64,000 bases of DNA, taken from Rhodamnia argentea (lineage: Eukaryota > Streptophyta > Magnoliopsida > Myrtales > Myrtaceae). Shown here one piece after another: positions 52,061-63,600 of the stretch. A program made the translations under genes and the position numbers. The stretch's first letter is position 1. The number at the start of each line of letters is the position of its first letter. The DNA lies in the NCBI RefSeq assembly GCF_020921035.1, contig NC_063151.1, forward strand, positions 31,254,934 through 31,318,933, in the 5' to 3' direction. The notes under the pieces were generated by a model. It saw only the letters and a list, made by a program, of their open reading frames with translations. It was not told where the DNA came from and ran no database searches.

Positions 52061-53426
52061 TATTATGTAGAATTGAATGAGAATTCACAATCCTAATTGA
52101 TATAATAAAATTGATCGTGTAAAGGGGTTGATTTTGCCCCGCCTTCGAGACCACATAGCTCTTCGTTTCAAATTTGTTATAACAAGCTGTTCCATCTGCC
52201 TTTGTTGGCCCAACAAATCCGTTGTTAAATGAAATTCTGCAAGGAAAGCCCATGACCCAAAAAAAAAAAAAAAAAGACAGCTCGCTCATTCTTTTGATCT
52301 GCAAAAATACATATGTTCAAGGGTGCATTTATTTTGAATAAAATTTCATGACAAAGGCAAATAATTTCCCAGAAATCCTTTCCATAAAATTGGGTTCCTT
52401 TTTTTTCACTAGAAAATTCAATTTTCCTGACTTTAAGCATGCATATTTTCTATAACCGCAAGTGATTTTTCATTGACTGATCATTTTTCAACTAACCAAA
52501 TGCTTAAAATAACAAATGAAACGGTCGTGAATAATCCATGAACCACACGCGGAGTATTTTCTCTAAATGTTTCGAGTAGCATCATACTTAATTACTCATT
52601 CATTAACACTTTCTCCTAGTTACTTAGCCAAAAAAAAAAATAGCAAATGAAATGCTTTCCCCAGGTTTAATTAAAATGGTGTTGACTACGTACACTTGGT
52701 GCACGCAAATAGAAAAAAAACACCGAAAATGTTATAACTTTCACACGACGCTCATTTTAGTACCTAAATTCTTCGCCGAATCATCTTAGTGTCACTTCGG
52801 TAGAAAAACGATTGCTTAAGTATTATTATCAATTTAGAACGCCGGAAAATCCGACGTGGCAATATTTTATTATATCGATCAACTTCAGGAGAGCACCCAT
52901 GTTTGTTTGGTCGAGTTTTTGGGGTCCGTTTAGGCGGATAGTGAAAAGGGGATCTGAGAAAGGTTGGAGAAGTGTGGCCATATTAGATCTACCATATGGA
53001 GAAAAATCGAAAGTCTATGGAAGCAGCAAGGAAATCAGATATAATTTCACTTCTTTTCCGGGTGGACTTTTTTTTTTTTAATATATCACGCAGAGATTAA
53101 CAATTTAATAAAAAAAAAGCCACGTAGAACATTTTATCGAATTTTGTTGCCAAAGGCATTTAAGTGATTTTTTTTGTCTAATGTGGTAGTGAGGTGATCC
53201 AGCAAAAAATTTTGTTATTAAAGTAAGCGTAGAATGAAAATTATAATACTTTTAATGTACTTTCCTAATTTATAGAGAAAAGAAAAGAAAAGAAAGGATC
53301 ATTACAACCCGAAATCGGGTCCTGGATCATTCATTCTCGGTCCCCATCGAAATAGCCCAAAATCGGCCAGTTCAATCCAATCTAGTCCGATTTTCGGGTC
53401 GGTCCGGTTCGCTTGCAGACCCCTGC
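52061..53426. other. Gene-poor spacer
   Basis: Includes the inverted piece related to 44505-44620 (52150-52262). No gene. 53290-53420 has GGTCCGGTTCGCTTGCAGAC-type sequence that resembles the end of a small hAT-like element but its other end was not found. Confidence 0.35.
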
Positions 53427-54970
53427 CTAATTCAATATGCAAAAGCACGTGTTGTCACTTTTGGTCGGTGACCTCGGAAAATCATGGGCTTGAAGTCCAA
53501 GCTCACATCAAGTTGGAAGACAATGACAGGGCTTGCTTTATCCCAAAGTTCTCGACTAAGATTGATTTGGACTTTCACGTTTGGCACGAAATGAGCATAA
53601 TTTCCTCGTGCGTCCTCCTTCGGTGGAAAAAAGGAGGCTCGATTGGAATATCACAATGAGTATTTAGAATTTCGGCTTCGATTGACTTTGTATCGTCGCT
53701 CTCAAAGTCCGCATCGAGACAGTAAAGACACCTGAAAATTCATCTAGCAAAGAGAAATAAAAAACTTCTCCCATGCTTACGTATAAGGTGAAAATTACTG
53801 TATAGGCGACTCAAATAGGCAGTATTACAGAAAGAGGAGAAGTAAGTACTTACTTCTGCGCTCACTAATCAGGAGGGGAAGTATGCGCAAAGCCTAGAGA
53901 AATGCTAGGAGACAGGTACGTAGGGCATGCATGGCGACACTCCTGTTGTAAAAATCAACTTCTGTCAAAAAGTTTATTTTTCTATTTTGTCTTTTTTATC
54001 TCTCAACATTTAAAATAAGTTAGACTTCAGTAAAGTTCTTAAACTGCTTCGTCTGAACTCCGAGACGTAAAATTCAGGAAAGAAAAATATTTTCTTTCAA
54101 CTTAAGGAGGTAGTGGTGAGAAAGATGGATTCTACGTCATTTTCGGATGGCTACCGTCGGGTAGGATCGTATAATAGCGTCCCACGCTTGAAGTGACTCA
54201 TCGGAATTTCGATTCCTACATCGTCGATCTACACTTCGTACAGTATCTTTAAATCAATTTATCGATGATATACGCCTGGTTCAAAGGCACTGAGCCGTTA
54301 AAATACTATTAATTCTTTTCGTCAGAAACTCCAATTTTCAGACCAGAACTTCTTTTTTGTCTGGCTTCTTTGGCTTAATGCGGATGATGTCATCTGCGGC
54401 AACCACTTTGATCTTTATCCAGTCGCCCTTGGTCTTGTCTTGTCGCGAGCCACTCCCACCACGTTTCCATAACTTCATTTGGATTTTGCTACTGCTTTGC
54501 TTCTCTTCTTCTTATATTTGTCCTGTCCGCCATCGTGAAATTATTTCTTTGTTCATGTTCACTCGTGTACTTTTACCTTCTATTTTTCACTCTTAATTGA
54601 AGAATTTTAGGATTGTTCACACTTTGACTTTCATTTAAGTCTCAAACTCTTGAATGTCGACACATAGATTCACATATAAGTTTTTCGTGAATTTTTAAAA
54701 ATCTAAATGCTTTTTACTTTTGCTCAAGTGTAAATAAACATAATGACGGGTTAAACAAATCTTTTTTTCCCCCAAAAGGCTTAAACTGTTACTTAATAAC
54801 CCAAAATCCTATATCAAAACTTGCATCCTCGATTTCACGAGTATAGCTAAATAATAATTTCATGTCTCGAAAGTTCATTTCCTGGATATCTATCCTTTGG
54901 TGTTCTTCCCCCGCTCCCAAAACATAGTATAGAAGTGATTTATTAGCAACCTATCAATAACTACTGTTGC
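53427..54970. repeat. Segmental duplication B, copy 1
   Basis: Matches 59660-63600 in the same order: GACTAAGATTGATTTGGAC, GAGCATAATTTC.TCGTGC, AGAGAAATGCTAGGA, CTTCTTTTTTGTCTGGCTTC, TTGGATTTTGCT, TATCCTGTCCGCCATCG-type pieces, GATATCTATCCTT and CTCCCAAAACATAGT.TA. This is the compact copy. Short open frames exist but are not convincing genes. Confidence 0.75.
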
Positions 54971-55249
54971 TTGCGCACAAGACATTAGGGGTGAGCAAAA
55001 GAAAATAAAAGAATCGAACCGGACCGGACCAATCACTTCGAGGCAATTTTCGGTTCTTAAAATTTGGAACCGATGAATATTGGTTTGGCTCGCAGTTCTA
55101 GGTTTCAGGTGTAGAACCATCCACGCTGACCGGATCGATTTATTTAATTCTAATTATTCTTAATTTTCAAAATCCTAATTTCCTACTTTCAGGTGTGATA
55201 TAAAATGTAGACCGTGGATGCATTTGAAGTGAAGCCTATGAACTTTTGG

Positions 55250-55900
55250 GCAAACTCTTGTAGTGATTGTTATGATTGGCAATCTCATAGATTTGGTTCT
55301 TAATGATCATTATAGTTTTGTTCGTGGAAATGATCACTATGTTTAGCTTTTCATGAGCCTGTTCTATTAACATTGCTCTGTAGTAGTTTTGACTATACAA
55401 CAACATTTGAATTCTTGTAGGGAATAGGGAAAAAAAGATACTAAGTGATTCAAATTGTTGTCCGAGGAATTGTTGGAGTTTTGAAACGCCATTATGATCA
55501 TATCTAGTAATAACTATGATTTCCACATATAAAAGAGCAACAAAATAGACTCGCAAATGTGTGTTGAACAAAAAGAGCATGGTCATAGGGATTGAATTTA
55601 TAACTAAGGGATTTCCTTCTTGAGCTAAACTTGGAATAACATGCATGAGGAGCCTATTTCAATCTATATAATGCTCAATGTAATCGATACATTTTTTGGG
55701 AAGGATGAGTGTATCTAGGAGAAGGCACCTTATAGTTTCTTTAACGAGATAACAAATTAAGAATTTTTAACATCTATTCGGAGCGGAGACCACGCCTAAC
55801 TACGATGACAGTAAGAAGACCGTGACCAGAAGCAACGCGTGCATCAGGAGCAAAAGTTTCTTCATAGTCTATTCCAAAATAAGTATAATGCAAAAGAAAA
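55250..55900 (-). mobile_element. Decayed Ty1/copia reverse-transcriptase fragment, different lineage
   Basis: Minus-strand translation, broken by stops, shows FGIDYEETFAPDARVAS near 55810-55880, then YTHPSQKMYRLH.ALYRLK, SYKFNPYDHALFVQHT, and LLYVEIIVITRYDH in place of LLYVDDMIITG, followed by KLQQFLGQQFE. This is the copia pol signature. It differs in spacing and sequence from the remnant at 47170-48040. No flanking LTR identified. Confidence 0.82.
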
Positions 55901-57719
55901 AATTATGCAATTTATGAATATTTCGATTTGTTATAATGGAGAGCACGTAAGCTCATTTATAGACTTTATCAGATGACTATTTAAGGTAACTAGATAATCA
56001 TGATATCGAGTATAGTAAATTAGGGATTGTGCATGTAGATACATGCAGAGTCTTTAGAGATATTGAGAATTAAGGGAATGTAATTTAGAATAAGTCAACT
56101 AAATTTTTTAGGAGATATAAAAAAAAAAAAGTGCCGGGGGAAGCGGGGTATCGTTAAAGAGATTCAGTATGCTGAAAAGAGAACTGGTTGACGTTGATGT
56201 GGCTGTTACATGATTGTTGCGTGTTGTCGCGGCTACTTAGTAAGCTACACGGCAGGAGGCTGTCGTTGCAGCAGGAAGCTATCGTGGCTACTGTGCAGTC
56301 TACGCAATGACTGGACAAGCTAATGTGTACCAACGAGACGGACAATGTTGAGGATCGACTAATGTGGCTATGGGACGAGTCTGACAATGTAGAGGATCGA
56401 CATTAATAATACCAAGATGAGAATTGTGATAAAGGGGGACAATGTAATATTTTGTTTATTGCCAAATAAAGAATACAACCCTATAATAGGCTATAATTCA
56501 ATGAGATTTAAGTAAAATTAATGTAAATTACAATTAACTTAATCCTAACAATCTCGATGAAAATTTGGTGAATGGATTCTGCCTTACGAAATCATGGATT
56601 TGGATATAAAAAGAAGATAAAAAGGTCCGAGCAGAAAATTATTGAAAAAAAATAGTGTTCAAGTTCCTAAACTGACTATTATCGATGTTCAAATAAAGTT
56701 GCAGGTCAGGTTGGGTTCAGCTCGAGAGACAATCTAATTCTCGCTTCTAGAAGTTAAGAACTGGTCTATTTGGATAGGTCTCGGTTTTGAACTTCGAAAT
56801 CACAGTTCTATCGAATAATCGGCCTAAGGGTTGGTTCCAAGGCCAGTTCAACCGGATAGAATCACTTTGTGACCGGTGCTACGTAATGTAAAGAAGAATG
56901 GTGAGCAAGGGCTGAAGTGAACTCCTCGTTCGCTGAAGGAATAAACTCTCCCAAAAAGCAAGCCTGACGACTAAGTTGGACTGTCTTTTTCTGCTGCTTG
57001 CCACTCCGAAGAAAAGGAAGAAAAACTTTCGATTGATTAAGTCACAACTGAAACCAAGTTCTATCTTTGCAGAACTACTTTGAAACCAAAAACCCCAATT
57101 GATGCGGATGTCATTAGTAGTGCATTCCTGGATTGATTGGATCGACAGAAATCTAATCAAAAGCCGAAACGGTATTGCGGCTAGAACCGGCGGATCGGGT
57201 CAATGACGTCGGATTCAGCTCAAATTCGGCCGTCCGAACCAAAACGGCGTCCCGATCAATACTCACGGCCTTTAGCCGTGACTAACGATGGATTTTGGCG
57301 ATTCGAGAATGTCTAGATGTGTTTTTCTAATTTTTTTAGTATTTTTCGGACTTAATTTTATTTCGGTGGCACTTTTGTAATTTTTCGTTTTTTGATATTT
57401 CAATTCCTAGTTGGACTAGGATTAGGATAACACCCTATAAAAGGTGTTTTTCATGTTTTTGAGAGCAGATCATTAATAATATTCACAGACTTTCGAGATT
57501 TCTCTCCTTTTAACAAGGATTCACTTGCGATTTTCGCTAACGCTGGGTCGCCAATCCCCGACTTGGATGTCCAAAGACAACCCAAGTTTGTAACGTCTTA
57601 TCCTTCCCTCACTGGGCTCCTCCAGTTTAAATGGGCCAGTAGGCGCAGTATTAGGAACAGGAAATAGGAAAACTAGGTTAGGTTCTTCAGTTTTAACTCG
57701 CGAGATAATGTACCGAAAC
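55901..57719. other. Gene-poor spacer with an LTR-like promoter segment
   Basis: No gene. 57380-57560 has ACCCTATAAAAGGTG (TATA-like, ~57432) followed by a T/C-rich segment, as in LTR promoter/R regions of plant retrotransposons; no paired LTR was recognised, so this is tentative. Confidence 0.3.
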
Positions 57720-59635
57720 AAAAAATATTTATACGGTCCAAAAGAAATATTTTAAATATACGAGTAACATACAATTCCTCCACAAGAGAACTTTCTTCTA
57801 TTTCTCTCTTAAATCATTGATAATGAAGTCATAGCATACGGTGACTATCTAAGGTTATATAATCAACAACCTATTCGATCCAAATTCGGAAAAATCGTAA
57901 AAGTTTAGACAGCCACACAAGATTTTTTAATCTGTCAAGTGGGTGTCGTAGAAATGTAGCAGTTTGGATAATGGTGTGTGCTCTAAGGAATTCCGTACAC
58001 ATGCTTTATTTGATTATCTTGATGAGTAATTAACGACAATTTCATTTTCGGGTGTAACGACCAAGTGATATTTTGGATCAACTTTTCACACATTTTAAAT
58101 CCACCCATTTGACATCAAAAGCAAGAGATGTACTTGCACACCCTTAGATCAAGAATTCCATTTGGGTGTCATCTCATCGAACGGTGCATATGAATCCATA
58201 CAATAATTTTTCCAAGGATTATATTAACGAGTGTCCTAGGAGCACTTCTTAGGCAATCAATTAAAGAAACTTTACAGTTTCTAATGTATTGATTATTGTT
58301 GCACTATACTTAGTCAATGCTTTAAAAATTGAATTATTTCAAATAAAGTATACTTAACAAGTATCTCGAAGGTACTCCTTGATATGACTCATTTTTCAAA
58401 AGCAAATTATCATAGATTTTAAGAACGGAACTCCTTTTAGGAGCTATCGTTTGTAATCTTCTATTTGTTGGAGTTAGGCTAGGGTTGGCGTTGATGTCAA
58501 TAGAGTTAAATTAATTATATGATTAGACAAGACAATAAGACATCACAAATATAACACCTTTTGTTCCGTTGAAATCCAAACATCAGCTAGCATTGAAAGA
58601 ACACTTATCCTGATCACATGTCGAGCTTTGACTTGTCTCAAGATTAACCATTTAAGTATGAAAAGCTTGCGTATAAAGCATATGCCATGCACATAAGCAT
58701 TTTTTTTTTTTTTGCTAAAACATGCACACAAGCTGTTAAAGAAACATGTTGATGAACACATTGTCAGCTCAAAGCCCCGACAGCCTAACATTTTGGAAGA
58801 GAAAAAAAAAAAAAAAGATTTGTCCAACGTAGTGCAAGAACACATGTCACACGTTTTAAATCCCGACAGAATGGCATTCCTTTAATCTTTCTTTAAAATA
58901 AGGATACCTTTTTTTTTTTTAACAATGATCCATTAAGTGTCTTAACTTTCTTACGACATTCATTTGAGTGTCACAATTTTTTTATTGATTACTTAAGTGC
59001 CGTGAACTACAAAACAAAAAATATATATATGTACTTTAGTGCCATGACTTTCAATCTGTCACTCGATTACGATAGCTTTTAAAGAATGTTCATCCAAGTT
59101 CGGAAATCTGAAATGGCTTGACACTTATAGTGAACGTTTTTAAAAAATTACGGCATTCAAGTGATCGATTGAATAATTATATGGTACTTAAGTGATTGAA
59201 AAAAAAAAGTTAAGTGAGCGTTGTATAAAAATTACGGCACTCGAGTGATCCAAAATATATATAAAAGAAAAATTATGATTTCTTCATCTTTGATGGGAAT
59301 GAACCCTCACTTTCATGTGCGAGTTAGCAAAGGCATCACATGCATGATGCGATCTCTCATGAACTCATATACGATGTCGCGAGGGAATCGTTCATCTGTT
59401 CGGTCGTATAATAACTTCCTCGATCCTCTTATCTGTCGCGAAAGCTAATCGTGACAAGAAGTAACGCCAAAAACATGTGCAAGAAGAGCTCAATGATCGA
59501 GAAGCCAAAGTTGCTATCAAACGTCGTCCATGGTTCCTTTCAATCTTTCGTTTGGTTCACCAACTCCGGTGCCTTTAATTTAATTTTCCAATGGGTCCGA
59601 CCCGATTAAGTTTCCAATAACTCCGCGAGGGTCGT
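57720..59635. other. Gene-poor AT-rich spacer
   Basis: No gene recognised. Several T- or A-runs (58700-58713, 58802-58816, 58910-58920). Short repeated phrases of the form CACT(C/T)AAGTGATC...ATTACGGCA recur between 58980 and 59240. Confidence 0.35.
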
Positions 59636-60084
59636 CCTCGTTGGCAACGGCAACAGGTGCCTAATTCGACATGAGCAGCCACGTATCGTCCCTTTCGATC
59701 TGTGATCTTGGAAAATCAAGGACTCGAAGTCCAAAGCTTACATCAATTTGTAAAACAAAGGCAGGATTCGCTTTTTCCCAAATTTCCCGGACTAAGATTG
59801 ATTTGGACCTTTCCATTAGGGACGGAATGAGCATAATTTCGTCGTGCTTCCTCCTTTCGTGGAAAAAAGAGGCTCAATCAAAATATCTCGACGGGGACTT
59901 ACGGTTTTGACACGATTGATTCTATATCGTCTCGAGATAGTAAAGGCGCTTGAAAATTTATCTAGTAAAGAGAAAAAAAAATTCCCTCCTACTCACGTAA
60001 AAGGTAAAAATTACTGCACAAGGACTAAAAAAATGAGCAGTATTTAAAAAAAAGGGGAAAATTCCATATTTTTTTCGCATTTAT

Positions 60085-61660
60085 AGTCAAAAAGTCAGGC
60101 TCAAAAGCTTAAGTTTATAGGTGGAGGGAAACCATATGAATGTAAAGATGATATAAAAGCCATTGTCAAGCAATGTGTGATAACAATTTCAACACCCCGT
60201 CTCACGTGGAGGGTGGATATACAATCGTGGATAACATTGGCTCTGATACCATAAATTAAGAGGTATTTGACTTCTTTCATCTCAAAAACTAGCTCAAAGG
60301 ATGAGTCGCCTTACAATTATAAACCGATGACCAGCCCCTTCCACAATCGATGCGGGTAACCTCAACAATCTCCCCCTCACACATACATTTTAATATGGTA
60401 TCAGAGCCCGTGTTGTCCGCGATTATGCGTCCAACCCCCGACAACGAGCCTGGGTCCGATACCTGGGGATATTGTTGGGGTTATCCCACATCGGTTATGG
60501 AAGGGGTTAGTGTTAAAGTAATTAAATATTAAATCGCGCATTTATTTAACAGCTTAAGATTTTAGAATAGTTAGTAGTGGTCCTACAAAATTTCACATTA
60601 TATCAAAGCATGAGGTATTGAGTTCAAACCTTTCTAGGCCACATTTGCCTTCTCATTTAAATATATCCACGCTGAACACTAGGCAAAAAAATCAGACTAT
60701 GCGTGAGGGGGAGTGTTAGAGTAATTAAAAATTAAATCACACCTTTATCTAGTAGCTTAAGCTTTTAGAACAGTTGACAATGGTTCCACAAAATTTAACA
60801 GTGTTGGGTGGCCTTGGACCCCTATCATCCCAAAAGCTAGCTTAAAGGATGAAGCTTTCCATTACATTTATAAACCGACCGCTAACTCCTTTCACACTTA
60901 CGAATCATGAGGTGAATCACGCACAGATAATGGGTTGCATGGTTCCATGTTAGAACTTGAAATTAGAACCAAACCTATGGGGATCTTGTTTAGTTCCGGC
61001 CCCACCCCTTACACTTATAAACCGATCATCAATCTCTTCCACATTTATGAATCATGAAGCGAAGCACACACAGAAAAGGGTGACCATGGTTCCAAGTTAG
61101 AACCCGGAACCTAGAGCCGAACCTATAGGGAACTTGTCCGGTTTCATGTTTCAGAGTACGCAGGATATGTTCCAAGTTCCAAAAATTGGAGAATCTATTC
61201 CGAGGGGTAGAATCTTCGTTCTAAGTATATGGAACTCGAAACCTATAACGAGTTTTTGCGTTTTTCTTGGAATATGTATTTGTGCGATCGTGCAGTATTC
61301 CATTGCATCCAATGATGAGTGTGTAATCCGAAACCATTAGTCCGAGCTTCCATTTTCGATGATATTTATGATTGAGATTTTTACTTTGTTATTATTTCAT
61401 ATTTATTCTCGTGTCTGGATATGGCTTGTGAATAGTGGATTGCAGCAGCAAGTGGTGGTCATTAAATGTAACGATTCACTATGATCGTCCAATTTATAAT
61501 ACTTGTGGAACCTGGATTGACATTGAAATCGATCCTAGAACCCGTGACAAGGTAGGTTTCAGATTCCAAAGTAGGTAGGGTAGGTTTCAGATTCCAAAAA
61601 ATAAGGAACATATTTCAAAAGATAAGTTTCAAGTTCTAAGTAGAATCTAGAACCGCTCAC
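60085..61660. mobile_element. LTR-retrotransposon-derived, non-coding, tandemly repeated sequence
   Basis: TGGTATCAGAGC, complementary to the 3' end of initiator tRNA-Met and the usual primer-binding site of plant LTR elements, is at 60396-60407; its exact reverse complement is at 60240-60251. Direct repeats include GTGTTA.AGTAATTAAA.ATTAAATC...AGCTTAAG.TTTTAGAA at ~60508 and ~60714, and TATAAACCGA at ~60320, ~60877 and ~61018. GAACCGCTCACCCCTA near 61648 resembles the end of a small hAT-like element. No protein domains. Confidence 0.55.
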
Positions 61661-61751
61661 CCCTACACACAAAGTCTAGAGAAATGCTAGGAAATGGTTA
61701 TCCAAGTAAATGTTTCACACATCATTTTAGAGATTAATTTGATATACCAAT

Positions 61752-62150
61752 TTTAGGGAAAAATTATCCAAAACATCTAAAACCTATCGCTCTTTTGTTA
61801 ATTTAGTCCTGAACATTTTAATTTTTTCAATTAAGTCATAAATATTTTCATATTTTGTCAATTGGATCCATTCGACCAATTTTTGCCATAAATTGCAGAC
61901 GTAGACGTCGATCGTTTTATGTGGTATAGCCGGCGCTGACGTGGACAATTTTTAATGATATTTTAAGATTTATTTATTTATTTATTTTTTAGTTATATTT
62001 TTTTATTTATTTTAATCGAAGGGTCAGCGTTGAGGCATCAATGTTAGTGATTTCGGGCAAAAATTGGCTGGACGAACTTAATTGACAAAATATAAAATGG
62101 TTTAGGACTTAATTGGCAAAAATGCAAGAGATTTAGATCTTCACATAATC
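61752..62150. mobile_element. Long-inverted-repeat (Mutator/foldback-like) element
   Basis: Left arm GGGAAAAATTATCCAAAACA with TTAATTTAGTCCTGAACATT and ATATTTTGTCAATTGGATCC; reversed right arm has CCAATTAAGTCCTAAACCAT and ATATTTTGTCAATTAAGTTC and then CCAATTTTTGCC. The centre carries GCTGACGTGGACAATTTTTA. The right tip looks truncated. Confidence 0.65.
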
Positions 62151-62643
62151 TATGAACCTATGGCAATATGCAAAAGAGAAATATTTTTTGTTTGGTCAGA
62201 ACAAAAGAGAAATAGTTAATCTGGTCTTTTTGTGGCAACATCTGACCATAGACAAGCGCTATGATTCCAAGTATATGATAATGCATTTTAGGAAATGCTC
62301 TTCCCAGAAGATAGACCAACTTTTCACAAAAGGTCAATGATACAATTCGGAAGGAGGGAAGACATGCGAAAGAACTCCTTAAGATAACATTAATTCTTCC
62401 CCTCAGAAACTCGTATTTTCAACTTCTTTTTTGTCTGGCTTCTTTGGTTTTAGTGCGAGATAATGTCATCCGCAGCGACCACTTTCATCTTTCTATCCGA
62501 TCACTCCCTTTGTCTTGTCTTGTCACGAGCAACTCCAGCACATCTCCATACCTCCATTGGATTTTGCTGCTTTCCCCTCTCCTTTTCATACTTATCCTGT
62601 CCGCCATCGCGGAATGGTTACTTTATTCGTATTAATTTGTGCA

Positions 62644-63180
62644 TGAAAAATTACCCAAAAAATTTTAGATTTATTATGTTTCTATAGATCTTTTAATCTC
62701 TTCATATTATGCCATTTGAGTCCATTCGATCAATTTTGATCGAAAATTGCTGAGTGGACATTAGTCGTCATACGTGGCGGGACCGATGCTGATGTGGATA
62801 ATATTTAATAATTTCTAATATTTTTTCTTTCCTTTTTCTTTTTTTCTTGGTGTTTTTTTTATCTTCTCTTCTTCTTCTAGCCCGTCGTCGGCCATCGCCG
62901 AGGCCTGGTGAGAGGCTAAAGGCAAAACGGAAGTAGAAAAAAGAGAAAGAAAAGTTAAAAAGAAAGAAAAATAATAATAAATAAATTTTGTTAAAATATT
63001 AGGATATTATTGAAATTTTCACGTTAGTGCCGACCACACAACATAGTCTATTTGGCATCTACGTTAGTGATTTTCAGTCAAAATTGATCGGATAGACTCA
63101 ATTGAGAAAACATGAAAATGTTTAAAACAGAATTGACAAAAGTACAGTATGTTATAGGGTTTTTTGGACAATTTTCCCTA
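62644..63180. mobile_element. Long-inverted-repeat (Mutator/foldback-like) element
   Basis: Left end AAAATTACCCAAAAAATTTT; reversed right end TAGGGAAAATTGTCCAAAAA. Both arms contain (A/C)GATCAATTTTGA(T/C)(C/T)GAAAA and GAGTC(C/T)AT.CGATCAATT over ~150 bp. The centre has GCCCGTCGTCGGCCATCGCC, the GC-rich core seen in the element at 24862. It interrupts duplication B copy 2. Confidence 0.7.
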
Positions 63181-63600
63181 CTTGTGCAACATTAGTATTT
63201 TGAGTCTTTTACTTTTCATTTGTTATTAATATTATCCAAAAATGAAAATATTTTCAGTCTCTTGGAATTTTCACGGCATTCAAACGTAGGCATATAAATT
63301 CACATGCGTCTTTTGCTTTTGCTCAAGCCTAAAACAAACATAATGACCAATGAAACCAAACTTTTTCTTTAAAAAGAACTAAATTGTTAAGAAATTGGCC
63401 AAAACTAAATACTACAAATTTCTATTGAGATCAAGACTTGTATCTGCAATCGCCCATGTAGAGCTAGAGAAGAATTCCTTCTCTTTAAAACATTTCATTT
63501 CCTTGATATCTATCCTTATGTGTTCTTCAGCTGCTCCCAAAACATAGTTTAAAAGTGATTAATCATCGACCTATCGATATAAACTGTTGCTCGCGTGCGA

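Larger units (their letters stand above)
59660..63600. repeat. Segmental duplication B, copy 2 (expanded by insertions)
   Basis: Collinear with 53427-54970 but ~2.4 kb longer. Matching blocks are 59660-60050, 61665-61705, 62400-62640 and ~63190-63600. Between them lie LTR-like sequence (60080-61660) and two long-inverted-repeat elements (61752-62150, 62644-63180). Confidence 0.75.

Noticed and set aside
54357..54596. Frame with hydrophobic stretch, similar start (MSSAATT) at 62463
   Set aside because: The duplicate copies diverge into different frames soon after the start, so no conserved protein is indicated.
55236..55646. 136-codon minus-strand frame as an independent gene
   Set aside because: Contains the copia RT motif region with a damaged catalytic box; part of a decayed retrotransposon.
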